From positions 1 through 14,158 of the forward strand of contig JAIPCS010000078.1 in the NCBI GenBank assembly GCA_021738105.1: a DNA stretch of 14,158 nt. The letters are read 5' to 3'. The stretch comes from Sulfuritalea sp. (lineage in GTDB: Bacteria > Pseudomonadota > Gammaproteobacteria > Burkholderiales > Rhodocyclaceae). The notes beneath the pieces are model-generated. The model ran no database searches, had not been told where the DNA came from, and worked only from the letters and a program-made list of their open reading frames with translations. Positions 5,931 to 12,754 of the stretch are shown piece after piece. A program made the translations under genes and the position numbers. Positions within the stretch are counted from its first letter, which is position 1. Each line of letters opens with the position of its first letter.

Positions 5931-7376
5931 ATGAACGATTTGAGCAAAGCAGCAAACACGATGAGGTGTGATGCAGTCTGGCCGGGTGCCGGATATACGT
6001 TGCCGGTAACTGTGGCTGTTGCCGTTTGCCTGACTTTCATGGCACCTCATGGACGGGCCGCCGAGACCACGCCTCCCATTGTCGCGGCGACCATGCCGAT
6101 GACAACGGGCGGGGCAGGCCTGGGTGTGGCCACGCGGTTTGAGAGCTCGGTCTATCGCGGTGGCGTCACGCGCAACGACTTTGTGCCGATCTATCTTTAC
6201 GAGGGCAAGCGCGCCTTTATCGAAGCCTATCGTGCCGGCCTGAAACTCGATGCGAGCCCGGATTCGCGTTTTGACGCCTTTGTCGGCTATCGCTTCGAGG
6301 GCTTTCCCTACGACCGTGTACCGGCGAGCCTGGCCGGCATGGCCAACCGCGGGCCGGGTGTCGATCTGGGTCTGGGTTATCAATGGCGCCAGACCTGGGG
6401 CACGCTGTTTGGCGAAGCGCTGACCGATATTGCCAGCGGATCGGGCGGCAGCGAAATTCGCGGCGGCTATCGCTACGACTGGAAGATCGGCAAGTTGCAG
6501 TTGCAACCGCAGCTTGCCGTGGCCTGGCGCGACGCCCGCCTGAACAATTACTACTATGGCGTGCGTCCATCCGAAGCCACGGCGATGCGCCCGGCCTACG
6601 AACCGGGCAGCGGCATCAATACCGAGCTTGGCCTGTCTGCGGTCTACCCGCTCTCCAACCGCTGGCGATTGATCGGCGGAATATCCGCAAGGCACTGGTC
6701 ATCCGGCGTGCGCGCGAGTCCCATCGTCGAGGACCGTACACAACTGGCTGCCCAGCTCGGACTGGTCTACGACTTCTCTCCAAAACACGAGGCCTGGCCG
6801 ACGGGCCGCCCGCTGATCGTCAAGGCGCTTTATGGCAAGGCCAGCGATTGTGACGTGGCCCAGGTGATGCTGCTCAAATGCACGTCGACCAAGACCGTGG
6901 ACAATACGCGGATTGCCTCGATCGAACTGGGTCGCCCATTCATTGAAGGTTTGAACGGCTGGCCGCTCGATTTCGTCGGCTATGTCGGTCTGCTGCGCCA
7001 CAGCGAGCGTGGCTTGCAGGAGGACTCCTGGCAGGCCAACGCCTACATCAAAGCCTACTACTACGGCTTCCCCTGGAGCGACCACGTACGCACCCGCCTT
7101 GGCATGGGCATCGGCGTTTCTTATGCCAATCGCGTGCCTTATGTCGAATTGCGTGACCAGTTGGCACGCGGGCGCAGCAGTTCGCGCTTGCTCAATTATC
7201 TCGATCCAAGCATCGACGTCAGTCTTGGCGACCTGATCGGCGTCAAGTCGATGCGTGAAACCTACGTCGGCCTCGGCGTCTCGCATCGCTCCGGAATCTT
7301 CGGCAACTCGCGCCTGCTCGGCAACGTGAATGGCGGTTCGAACTACATCTATTCCTACGTGGAGTGGCAGATGTAG
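5931..7376 (+). CDS. MipA/OmpV-family outer-membrane protein, long form
   Basis: 481 residues. A signal segment at about 20-43 (LPVTVAVAVCLTFMAPHGRA|AETT) follows either the ATG at 5931 or one at 5961; neither has a strong ribosome site. The sequence is a beta-barrel pattern of alternating aromatic/hydrophobic residues with turns: GAGLGVATRFESSVYRGG, YRFEGFPYDRVPASLAGM, LGLGYQWRQTWGTLFGEAL, and an aromatic end YIYSYVEWQM. MipA/OmpV proteins are usually about 250-280 residues and serve as scaffolds for lytic transglycosylases or as porins. This one carries about 200 additional residues (after about 290), including KALYGKASDCDVAQVMLL and THRSG-like strand motifs, so it is a two-part or enlarged barrel. 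It follows the CigR-like gene by 36 bp. Confidence 0.75.
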   Translation: MNDLSKAANTMRCDAVWPGAGYTLPVTVAVAVCLTFMAPHGRAAETTPPIVAATMPMTTGGAGLGVATRFESSVYRGGVTRNDFVPIYLYEGKRAFIEAYRAGLKLDASPDSRFDAFVGYRFEGFPYDRVPASLAGMANRGPGVDLGLGYQWRQTWGTLFGEALTDIASGSGGSEIRGGYRYDWKIGKLQLQPQLAVAWRDARLNNYYYGVRPSEATAMRPAYEPGSGINTELGLSAVYPLSNRWRLIGGISARHWSSGVRASPIVEDRTQLAAQLGLVYDFSPKHEAWPTGRPLIVKALYGKASDCDVAQVMLLKCTSTKTVDNTRIASIELGRPFIEGLNGWPLDFVGYVGLLRHSERGLQEDSWQANAYIKAYYYGFPWSDHVRTRLGMGIGVSYANRVPYVELRDQLARGRSSSRLLNYLDPSIDVSLGDLIGVKSMRETYVGLGVSHRSGIFGNSRLLGNVNGGSNYIYSYVEWQM

Positions 7377-7416
7377 TTGCAGCCCGGCGGCGCGCGCGGC
7401 GACATGACGCGACGCT

Positions 7417-7432
7417 ATGTTCGGCAGCGTAC
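7417..7432 (+). promoter_or_regulatory. Operator-like motif copy E
   Basis: ATGTTCGGCAGCGTAC, preceded by CGCT as in copy C and followed by CGACC as in copy D (GGACG). It is more divergent (T and C replace G and T at three positions), but the ATG..CGG.A.CG.AC frame is intact. It ends 161 bp before the second BON gene. Confidence 0.45.
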
Positions 7433-7593
7433 CGACCACAACGCACGAGTTGTCTATCTTCGAATACAGGGTTCGACACTGCGTGCGGCTCGCCCGTCAC
7501 CAAGCGGGTTCCCTGTTGCGGAAACCTTGGCGAGCGTCCGGTTCGAAACCGAAAAAGCAATCCCCGTCCTACACACATTTGGAGATTTCAATC

Positions 7594-7908
7594 ATGAAAC
7601 AACTAAGCAAGTATCTTTCTGCGCTGTTCCTGGCCTTTACATTGATGTTCGTCGTAGGTTGTGCGTCGACGTCGAGCCAAGAGGGAACCGGCGAGTACGT
7701 CGACGACAGTGTTATCACGACCAAGGTGAAGACGGCAATTTTCAATGAGCCCACCTTGAAAGTGGCCGAGATCAATGTCGAGACCTTCAAGGGCGTCGTT
7801 CAGTTGAGCGGCTTCGTCAGTTCGCATACCGCGGCAAACAAGGCAGTTGCCCTGGCCAGAGGCGTCAACGGTGTGACTTCCGTCAAGAACGACATGCGCG
7901 TGAAGTAG
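7594..7908 (+). CDS. BON-domain lipoprotein
   Basis: 104 residues from the ATG at 7594, chosen for GGAG about 9 nt upstream and a lipoprotein signal (MKQLSKYLSALFLAFTLMFVVGC, lipobox VVGC, Cys23); the upstream-extended frame has no features. Residues 37-103 are one BON domain (YVDDSVITTKVKTAIFNEPT, VETFKGVVQLSGFV, GVNGVTSVKNDMRVK). It is a paralogue of the protein at 1147-1632, sharing D[DS].[IT]TT[RK]VK.[AS]IF.EP and the GVV.L.G.V strand, but without the 11-residue repeats. Likely periplasmic, outer-membrane anchored, envelope stress. Motif copy E is in its leader. Confidence 0.87.
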   Translation: MKQLSKYLSALFLAFTLMFVVGCASTSSQEGTGEYVDDSVITTKVKTAIFNEPTLKVAEINVETFKGVVQLSGFVSSHTAANKAVALARGVNGVTSVKNDMRVK

Positions 7909-8029
7909 TCCGGATACATCCGCAGACGCAGCCGGGCCTCAGTTGAACTGCTGTCCGGCGGTGTCCGCGGAATATTCAATTCGCTGTCAGCCTTGACCCC
8001 GCCACCTTACCTGTGCCAGACACCTGCGT

Positions 8030-9214
8030 ATGACAGCCATCACCACCGCTGAAACGACAGCCCCGACAGACGAATTGTCATCCCTCGCTGCCGTACCGGC
8101 GGTTTCACATTTCCTTAACCCGGAACCGACATCGGGACGAGACAAGGCCTTGTTCATTCTTGCCGCGATCGCCGTGGTGTTTGCCTTGAAATGGGCGCAA
8201 AGCTTTTTTGTCTCGCTGCTGCTGGGTATTCTTTTCGCCTACACCCTGAATCGACTCGTAGTCTGGCTCGAACAGATCCACTTGCCCCGTGCCGCAGGCA
8301 CCAGCCTGGTGATGGCGGGCGTCTTGTGCGCGATCATCCTCGGTGTCGACACCCTGAGCGGACAGATACAAACCATCCTCGACCAGGTGCCGGCAGCGGT
8401 CAGCAAGCTGTCAATCGGCGTCGCCAAACAGCGCCAGGGCGAGACCAGCACCATGCAGAAAATGCAAACCGCCGCGAGCCAGATCGAGAAAGCAACCAGC
8501 GAAGCCGCAGGCCTGGATTCGGCACCGAAGCGGCGGGTTACCCGGGTTGTGATCGAGCCGCCGGGCTTCAAGCTCGGGAATTTTCTGTGGACGAACTCCA
8601 TGAGCGCCGCCTCCCTGATCGGCCAGGCCGCGATGGTGTTTTTTCTGACCTTCTTTTTTCTGCTGTCCGGCGACATCTACAAACGAAAGCTGGTGCGCCT
8701 CGCGGGGCCTTCGCTATCGCACCGGAAAATCACCGTGCGCATCCTCGATGACATCAACGAATCGATTCAACGCTACATGTTCATGTTGCTGGTTACCAAC
8801 CTGCTGGTAGCGCTGCTGACCTGGATCGCACTGAGCGGGCTCGGCCTCGAAAACGCCGGTGCCTGGGCCGTAGCCGCCGGACTGCTGCATCTGATTCCCT
8901 ACTTCGGCCCGATCGTCACCGCTGTCATCATCGGTATCGCGGCATTCATGCAGTTCGACACGCTGGCCATGATGTTTCTGGCGGCCGGGCTGTCCTTGCT
9001 GATCGCCACAGTCGTCGGTCACTTCGTAACGACCTGGATGACCGGAAGAATCGCCAAGATGAACACCGCCGCCGTCTTTGTCGCGCTCTTGTTCCTGGCC
9101 TGGCTATGGGGCGTCTGGGGCATTCTGCTGAGCTTTCCGGTCATCGTGATCGTGAAAGTGGTGGCGCAGCACATCGAGCACTTTTCGCCGGTTGCGGAGT
9201 TGCTGGGCGATTAG
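8030..9214 (+). CDS. AI-2E family transporter
   Basis: 394 residues, the usual size for the family. Hydrophobic helices group as in AI-2E/TqsA/YdiK proteins: an N-terminal pair (about 40-60 KALFILAAIAVVFALKWAQS and 62-80), another near 88-108, a long hydrophilic segment about 110-190 that lies outside the membrane, a further helix near 203-222 (AAMVFFLTFFFLLSGDIYKR), then several more up to the end. The conserved LLHLIPYFGPIVTAV and the terminal W.WG.WGILLSFPVIVIVK blocks are present. Members export AI-2 or act as Na+/H+ antiporters; which applies is not visible. The ribosome site before 8030 is weak. It is the last plus-strand gene before the minus-strand island. Confidence 0.9.
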   Translation: MTAITTAETTAPTDELSSLAAVPAVSHFLNPEPTSGRDKALFILAAIAVVFALKWAQSFFVSLLLGILFAYTLNRLVVWLEQIHLPRAAGTSLVMAGVLCAIILGVDTLSGQIQTILDQVPAAVSKLSIGVAKQRQGETSTMQKMQTAASQIEKATSEAAGLDSAPKRRVTRVVIEPPGFKLGNFLWTNSMSAASLIGQAAMVFFLTFFFLLSGDIYKRKLVRLAGPSLSHRKITVRILDDINESIQRYMFMLLVTNLLVALLTWIALSGLGLENAGAWAVAAGLLHLIPYFGPIVTAVIIGIAAFMQFDTLAMMFLAAGLSLLIATVVGHFVTTWMTGRIAKMNTAAVFVALLFLAWLWGVWGILLSFPVIVIVKVVAQHIEHFSPVAELLGD

Positions 9215-9340
9215 AGGCTGCGGGATTGTTTTTGTTGTTTGTCGATCGCGATGATCTATTGCTCGATACGAAAACTCGGCGCTGGCGATACGGCGGTTGT
9301 TCGGCCATAGCGGACCAGCCAGTCAAGCAAAGCGGACGCT
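9215..9340. other. Boundary between core cluster and accessory island
   Basis: 126 bp between the AI-2E stop and the attC-like site, with no gene. Transcripts from both sides converge here; the TTTTTGTT tract near 9228 has no clear preceding stem. Confidence 0.4.
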
Positions 9341-9404
9341 CAGAAACGTGAAGTTGAAGCGCCTGCACCGTATATTTTTGCGCAGGTCGCCTCAGACGTT
9401 AAGC
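9341..9404 (-). other. attC-like recombination site after the last island gene
   Basis: Read on the minus strand, the gene ends in TAG whose last base begins GCTTAAC, a match to the integron R'' core RYYYAAC. There follows TGAGGCGACCTGC, an A/T-rich loop, and GCAGGCGCTTCA, which pairs back (TGAGGCGaCCTGC against TGAAGCGCCTGC) leaving one extrahelical A. It closes with ACGTT pairing with AACGT at the outer edge. About 64 nt, with the stop codon touching R'' and bulged imperfect symmetry, as in gene cassettes. The R' side (GTTTCTG) departs from GTTRRRY, as can happen at a worn array end. It could also be a terminator-like hairpin by chance. Confidence 0.42.
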
Positions 9405-10255
9405 TATGCCTCGTCATAGTAGCCATCCCACCAGGAGCTTGTGTCGACGCATAGCGATTCCCCAACAACTTCTACTTCATCAGGGGAGTCCACATGACTT
9501 TGCAACTCGCAGGTAAACGGAAAGGTATCGTTTCCGACTGCTCCTTCGCCACGACGTAGGTCACCATTGGAGCCCCATTGAAGCTCTACCCCAATAGTGC
9601 CAGATGCCTGTAGGTGAATATGTTTACTGTCAACCTTGATGACATTAACTTCCTCTACGTCAATTTCCTCGACGCAATGATGGGATGCCAACTCATCAAT
9701 CGAACCTATGGTTTCGCCAATCGCCGCTGCCACGACTTCGTTGTGAATGCCTTGCTCCAAGGCCCTGACCAATTCGGCTTGACATTCTTGGGCAAGCTCA
9801 AGAATGTTGGCCAAAGCAAGAACGGCGAGCTCAGCCTTTTCTGTGGCAAGCACGGAGTCTACGCCGAACGTACTTTCGTTCACATGCGTATATTTGTTGA
9901 GTTGATTTACTGCTGTGAGGAGAGCCTTCTTTTCATCCGATACATTAATCTGCAGAACGTCAGATAAATACCTATCTGACAATCCGCCTTGAACGGCATA
10001 AGCTATTGCATGCGCACGAGTGATGCCTGTTCTTGAAGTTTTGTCAGGTTCATACCAAGCACAGTCCTTGATCTCAGCGTCCGGCGCAAGATCACTTAAC
10101 ACGTGTCGAACAAGTTCACGAAAACCTGTGCAAAAGTTGTTGAAAGAAAGCGGGTTTGAAGCTTCTTCCAAGCTTGTCAAAGAAGCTCCCAGTAACTTCC
10201 TTTGGAACTCGACGCTTAGTAACGCATTTAGTTGACTTACTGCGTCGCTAAGCAT
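9404..10255 (-). CDS. Unknown two-domain protein, resembles pPIWI-associating nuclease annotations
   Basis: 283 residues; the ATG at 10255 has AAGG 8 nt upstream. The N-terminal part (1-165) is helical, with NPLSFNNFCTGFRELVRHVL, CAWYEPDKTSRTGITRAHAI, AYAVQGGLSDRYL and LLTAVNQLNKYTHVNESTFG, a style seen in abortive-infection and HEPN-like helical domains. The C-terminal part (about 185-283) is beta-rich: IGSIDELASHHCVEEIDVEE, IGVELQWGSNGDLRRGEGAV and FPFTCEL. From memory, related proteins are annotated as carrying a pPIWI-associating nuclease domain; I cannot confirm that here, and no catalytic set is obvious. It is the second gene of a probable pair with the nucleotidyltransferase 78 bp upstream, and it ends at an attC-like site. 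Lower GC than the genes on the left. Confidence 0.6.
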   Translation of the reverse strand: MLSDAVSQLNALLSVEFQRKLLGASLTSLEEASNPLSFNNFCTGFRELVRHVLSDLAPDAEIKDCAWYEPDKTSRTGITRAHAIAYAVQGGLSDRYLSDVLQINVSDEKKALLTAVNQLNKYTHVNESTFGVDSVLATEKAELAVLALANILELAQECQAELVRALEQGIHNEVVAAAIGETIGSIDELASHHCVEEIDVEEVNVIKVDSKHIHLQASGTIGVELQWGSNGDLRRGEGAVGNDTFPFTCELQSHVDSPDEVEVVGESLCVDTSSWWDGYYDEA

Positions 10256-10286
10256 GGCAGTGGCCTTATGAGATTACGATTGAAAT

Positions 10287-10323
10287 GAGAGACTTGGCCT
10301 GCGTTGCCGGGGCAAGTCCTCTC
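10287..10323. other. Bulged hairpin between the nucleotidyltransferase and the following gene
   Basis: GAGAGACTTGGCC (10287-10299) and GGCAAGTCCTCTC (10311-10323) pair over 12 bases with two single-base bulges and an 11-base loop. It lies in the 78-bp gap. No R'/R'' core sites flank it, so I read it as an attenuator or weak terminator, not a cassette boundary. Confidence 0.4.
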
Positions 10324-10333
10324 GATAGAACGG

Positions 10334-11188
10334 CTAAACATCTGCTAGCAAACGCAACACCGTCTCGCTAGGCGCCGGATCATCGCCATTTCTTAATTCC
10401 AGATAGCGATAGACATTCAGATCGAACTGCTTAAATCCAGCTGCATCTTCATGCGGTGCTTTGTTGGCAAACTCGCGTAGGCTTTGAATAAGGCGACTGA
10501 CACCGCTCAGATGTGTGTGCTTCCTGAGCAGTGGGCGAATTTGGTTGGCGGTGTCACTTTCGATTGCCAAGAAGATGTCAAATGCGTCGCGCGGCCGCTT
10601 TTCATATTTCACGCTCTCACACTTAGACAAGATGAGACCGGCATGTCCTAGAAGGGGGAATGAGACCGAAAGTTCGGCACCCGCTAAATCACAAGTCGTC
10701 AGTTCATACGGCTCGGAGAAGCCTTCATAGAAGAGAAGCGCTGATGACGGAAGCACCATTGACTTCACTGCTTTTCCTTCTGCCAAATCTGACTGCTTGA
10801 TGCCCAGGTCAAAGTGATCCACCATCATTTCTGGATTGCGAACGGACTCAGACGGGTGAAGAAGGTCAACGTTGAATACGAGTTGATGACCTTGCACATT
10901 AATTGCTCGAAGGAGCTGGAAGTCATGTTTGGCCGAGACCTTGTATCCGCGGTCGAGCAGCCCGCGAATCACATCGTGAAGCTTATTCTTTACTCCTCCA
11001 TCAGAGAACAAGATGTCGACGTCTCTTGTACCTGGATGTTTGTGAGCCGTTGCATTGCGCAGATAGGGTGACCAACCGCCTACTACTAGGTACTCATACC
11101 CTGTGCTGTTTAGAAAGCAAGTGATGTCTGCCAGCAAGGCTTCCACAGCTTCTTGCATAGTACTGAACGAGTGTTCGGAGATGTTCAT
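10334..11188 (-). CDS. Minimal nucleotidyltransferase, AbiEii-like
   Basis: 284 residues. Residues 33-62 carry the Pol-beta nucleotidyltransferase signature: YLVVGGWSPYL (Gly37-Gly38) then TRDVDILFSDG with the metal-binding pair Asp56/Asp58; a third acid is probably Asp108 in FNVDLLHP. Farther on, LSKCESVKYEKRPRDAFDIF (about 187-206) matches the K...KR.rDayDl helix of AbiEii-type toxins and related NTases. Such enzymes transfer nucleotides to tRNA, proteins or small molecules, and often act as the toxic half of toxin-antitoxin or abortive-infection pairs. It lacks features of CBASS cyclases. The ATG at 11188 has no Shine-Dalgarno and starts 5 nt after a consensus cassette core GTTAGAC. A second ATG is at residue 11. 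The partner is probably the next gene. Confidence 0.72.
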   Translation of the reverse strand: MNISEHSFSTMQEAVEALLADITCFLNSTGYEYLVVGGWSPYLRNATAHKHPGTRDVDILFSDGGVKNKLHDVIRGLLDRGYKVSAKHDFQLLRAINVQGHQLVFNVDLLHPSESVRNPEMMVDHFDLGIKQSDLAEGKAVKSMVLPSSALLFYEGFSEPYELTTCDLAGAELSVSFPLLGHAGLILSKCESVKYEKRPRDAFDIFLAIESDTANQIRPLLRKHTHLSGVSRLIQSLREFANKAPHEDAAGFKQFDLNVYRYLELRNGDDPAPSETVLRLLADV

Positions 11189-11192
11189 AGAT

Positions 11193-11395
11193 GTCTAACG
11201 TCTATTCAGACGCAAAGGCGTCCAGACTATTGAAAATAATACTGACACGGCGGGAATTCCTTTAAGAAAGTTAATGACGTAGAGATTATTCGATCCAGGT
11301 CTCCTTATCAATCAATCATATGAATTGGGCTCGAACGTCTCCTGTGTGGGACGTAACTCATATCGCGAAGCGCTTGGCGGACCTCAATGTTAGGC
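11193..11395 (-). other. Possible attC-like cassette junction after the PIN-like gene
   Basis: On the minus strand GCCTAAC (11395-11389) is a perfect R'' core and contains the TAA stop of the PIN-like gene. GTTAGAC (11199-11193) is a perfect R' core just before the nucleotidyltransferase. Next to each core, ATTGAGGTCCGCCAAGCG and the complement of GACGCAAAGGCG show partial mirror similarity. At about 200 bp this is longer than usual attC sites. An alternative is a short site at 11349-11395, where GACGCCTAAC pairs with GTTACGTC around AAGCGCTT, plus a separate R' relic. An internal hairpin GACGC-CTTT-GCGTC sits at 11209-11222. The cores are convincing, the exact site limits are not. Confidence 0.35.
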
Positions 11396-12652
11396 GTCTT
11401 TGAAACCATCAGCATCCGCGACATTCTTTGGGATTAGCCACCAGCTCCCCTTTCTTGCCGGTACGAGTCGTTCAATTGCGACAGCCTGCAACTCGTCGCT
11501 TGGAATACCTGCAACATCCAGATCGGTTGGCGCATTCGAGAACGAATTGAGATGATCAACAAGCTTTCGTTCTGTTTCAGGTGACATCGGTGCCCGTTCC
11601 ACATCTTCGTCAACTGACAGTGAAGCATGCTTCTGCCAGAGCGAGACAATAAGCTTGGACGGATCGCCTGGCGGACGAGGAGCGAGCTTGTACAGCCCAA
11701 CCTGACGCTCAGTTTCCGTGGTCGTCATCAGTTCGCTATTTATCCGAGCCAAGTCGGCTTTGAGTTCTGGTGCCCAAATAAAATCCTGTTCCTTTCTAAG
11801 AAACACCGGCGCACAGAGTCTGTGCAGCTTGTCTCCAGAAACAAAGACATGACAGAAAGGCAAATAGAAGAGATACGCGATGTCAGCGCGATTGGAAGGT
11901 CGCTCCGCCGAGATGAGATGTGCCGCCAGCGCAATCTGAAAGAAGATCTCGACCATCAATACATGGGCGGCATACTTGGCATGTCCAGCTAGCGGTGGAA
12001 AGCCAGCCCGCGCCCAGCGGTGCACGATTGGTCCTTGAAGATGCGGCGGAACCTGAATAAACGAGAACAAAAGACTGATTTGTTGCTCGGGCTCGTTGCG
12101 AGAGTGCACGAGCGCCGCAGCAATTCCATATGCCTCCGTGACGCTGCGGCATGTCTGAGGGGTTATGCCCAACGAGCGCATGCGCTGAGCAATCTCCTGT
12201 AGATTCAGTTCGGATAGCATTGCTCGCCAGTTGGAAGCAATGTCACGCTCAATCTCGTCGAACTGCCCGCGCTGCCACCGTGCGAATGCCTCAGCTTCTG
12301 GCGAATTATCGAAGACAACCCCCGGCTTGCCATCGGCGCCGCGCACTGGACGTCCACCTGGTACAGGAATCTGACCCAAATGAGGCGCTTCATGGCCCAA
12401 GAGATTTGCGATGGCCAACTGTGCGTGGTGGACGCAGGGTGCGCCCGATAGAACCGGTGTCTTGTCTGCAATGACGCGAACTAGATCTTCAGGAGTGCGT
12501 GAGCCATTCTTACGCTGCTTTGCCAGGTCTGCGAGCGTCTCCACAAAGAACAATGGCGAAACAACAGGTAGAAAGAAGTGATCGAACCACACTGACTCGT
12601 CAATCGAGAGCGATTGCAGGAAGGACTTGTCGAAAAGTGCTATGGGACCCAC
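11390..12652 (-). CDS. PIN-like nuclease domain protein with long helical insert
   Basis: 420 residues from the GTG at 12652, preferred because GGAG lies 5 nt upstream and the protein then opens with its first conserved motif, MGPIALFDKSFLQSLSIDES. The frame itself stays open up to the TAG of the TIR gene at 12754; TTG 12700 and GTG 12685 are other options. I read a split PIN-like fold. Asp8 is in ALFDKS and Glu38 in SPLFFVETLADL, the usual first Asp and helix Glu. After about 200 residues of mainly helical insert come Asp257 (RADIAYLFYLPFCHVF) and Asp274 (VSGDKLH), the usual closing acids before a strand. PIN enzymes are metal-dependent RNases or DNases, so this would be an effector nuclease. 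The stop codon lies inside a cassette-type core site. The assignment is motif-based; the domain is unconfirmed. Confidence 0.6.
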   Translation of the reverse strand: MGPIALFDKSFLQSLSIDESVWFDHFFLPVVSPLFFVETLADLAKQRKNGSRTPEDLVRVIADKTPVLSGAPCVHHAQLAIANLLGHEAPHLGQIPVPGGRPVRGADGKPGVVFDNSPEAEAFARWQRGQFDEIERDIASNWRAMLSELNLQEIAQRMRSLGITPQTCRSVTEAYGIAAALVHSRNEPEQQISLLFSFIQVPPHLQGPIVHRWARAGFPPLAGHAKYAAHVLMVEIFFQIALAAHLISAERPSNRADIAYLFYLPFCHVFVSGDKLHRLCAPVFLRKEQDFIWAPELKADLARINSELMTTTETERQVGLYKLAPRPPGDPSKLIVSLWQKHASLSVDEDVERAPMSPETERKLVDHLNSFSNAPTDLDVAGIPSDELQAVAIERLVPARKGSWWLIPKNVADADGFKDA

Positions 12653-12701
12653 GTTTTCTCCAAATTGGCCTAAAGCAAACTGCACCTGTGCCTTGCGCAA
12701 G

Positions 12702-12754
12702 TAGCTAGCGTAGTGCCCGTATGCGGAGGGGCACTCGCGTCGAACGCTAAGCTA
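12702..12754 (-). other. Stem-loop directly after the TIR stop codon; attC-like
   Basis: TAGCTTAGCG (12754-12745, starting with the stop itself) pairs with CGCTAGCTA (12710-12702) with one bulge, and an inner GTGCCC / GGGCAC stem (12734-12729 and 12718-12713) is perfect. The start TAGCTTARCGT also appears at the end of the last island gene (9404), where it begins the better attC-like site. Here AAC and GTT of the cores both read AGC and GCT, a paired change. This may be a decayed attC, an attenuator, or a readthrough element. Confidence 0.45.

Noticed and set aside
5337..6695. 452-codon minus-strand frame opposite the CigR-like and MipA genes
   Set aside because: It spans two genuine opposite genes and their gap, with composition typical of antisense translation.
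10256..10333. A third attC site between the nucleotidyltransferase and the next gene
   Set aside because: A bulged hairpin exists, but neither RYYYAAC nor GTTRRRY flanks it.
10334..11188. CBASS-type cyclic nucleotide synthase
   Set aside because: The GG-W and RDVDIL motifs with the KRPRDAFDIF helix fit AbiEii-like minimal nucleotidyltransferases better, and no CBASS effector or ancillary gene is adjacent.
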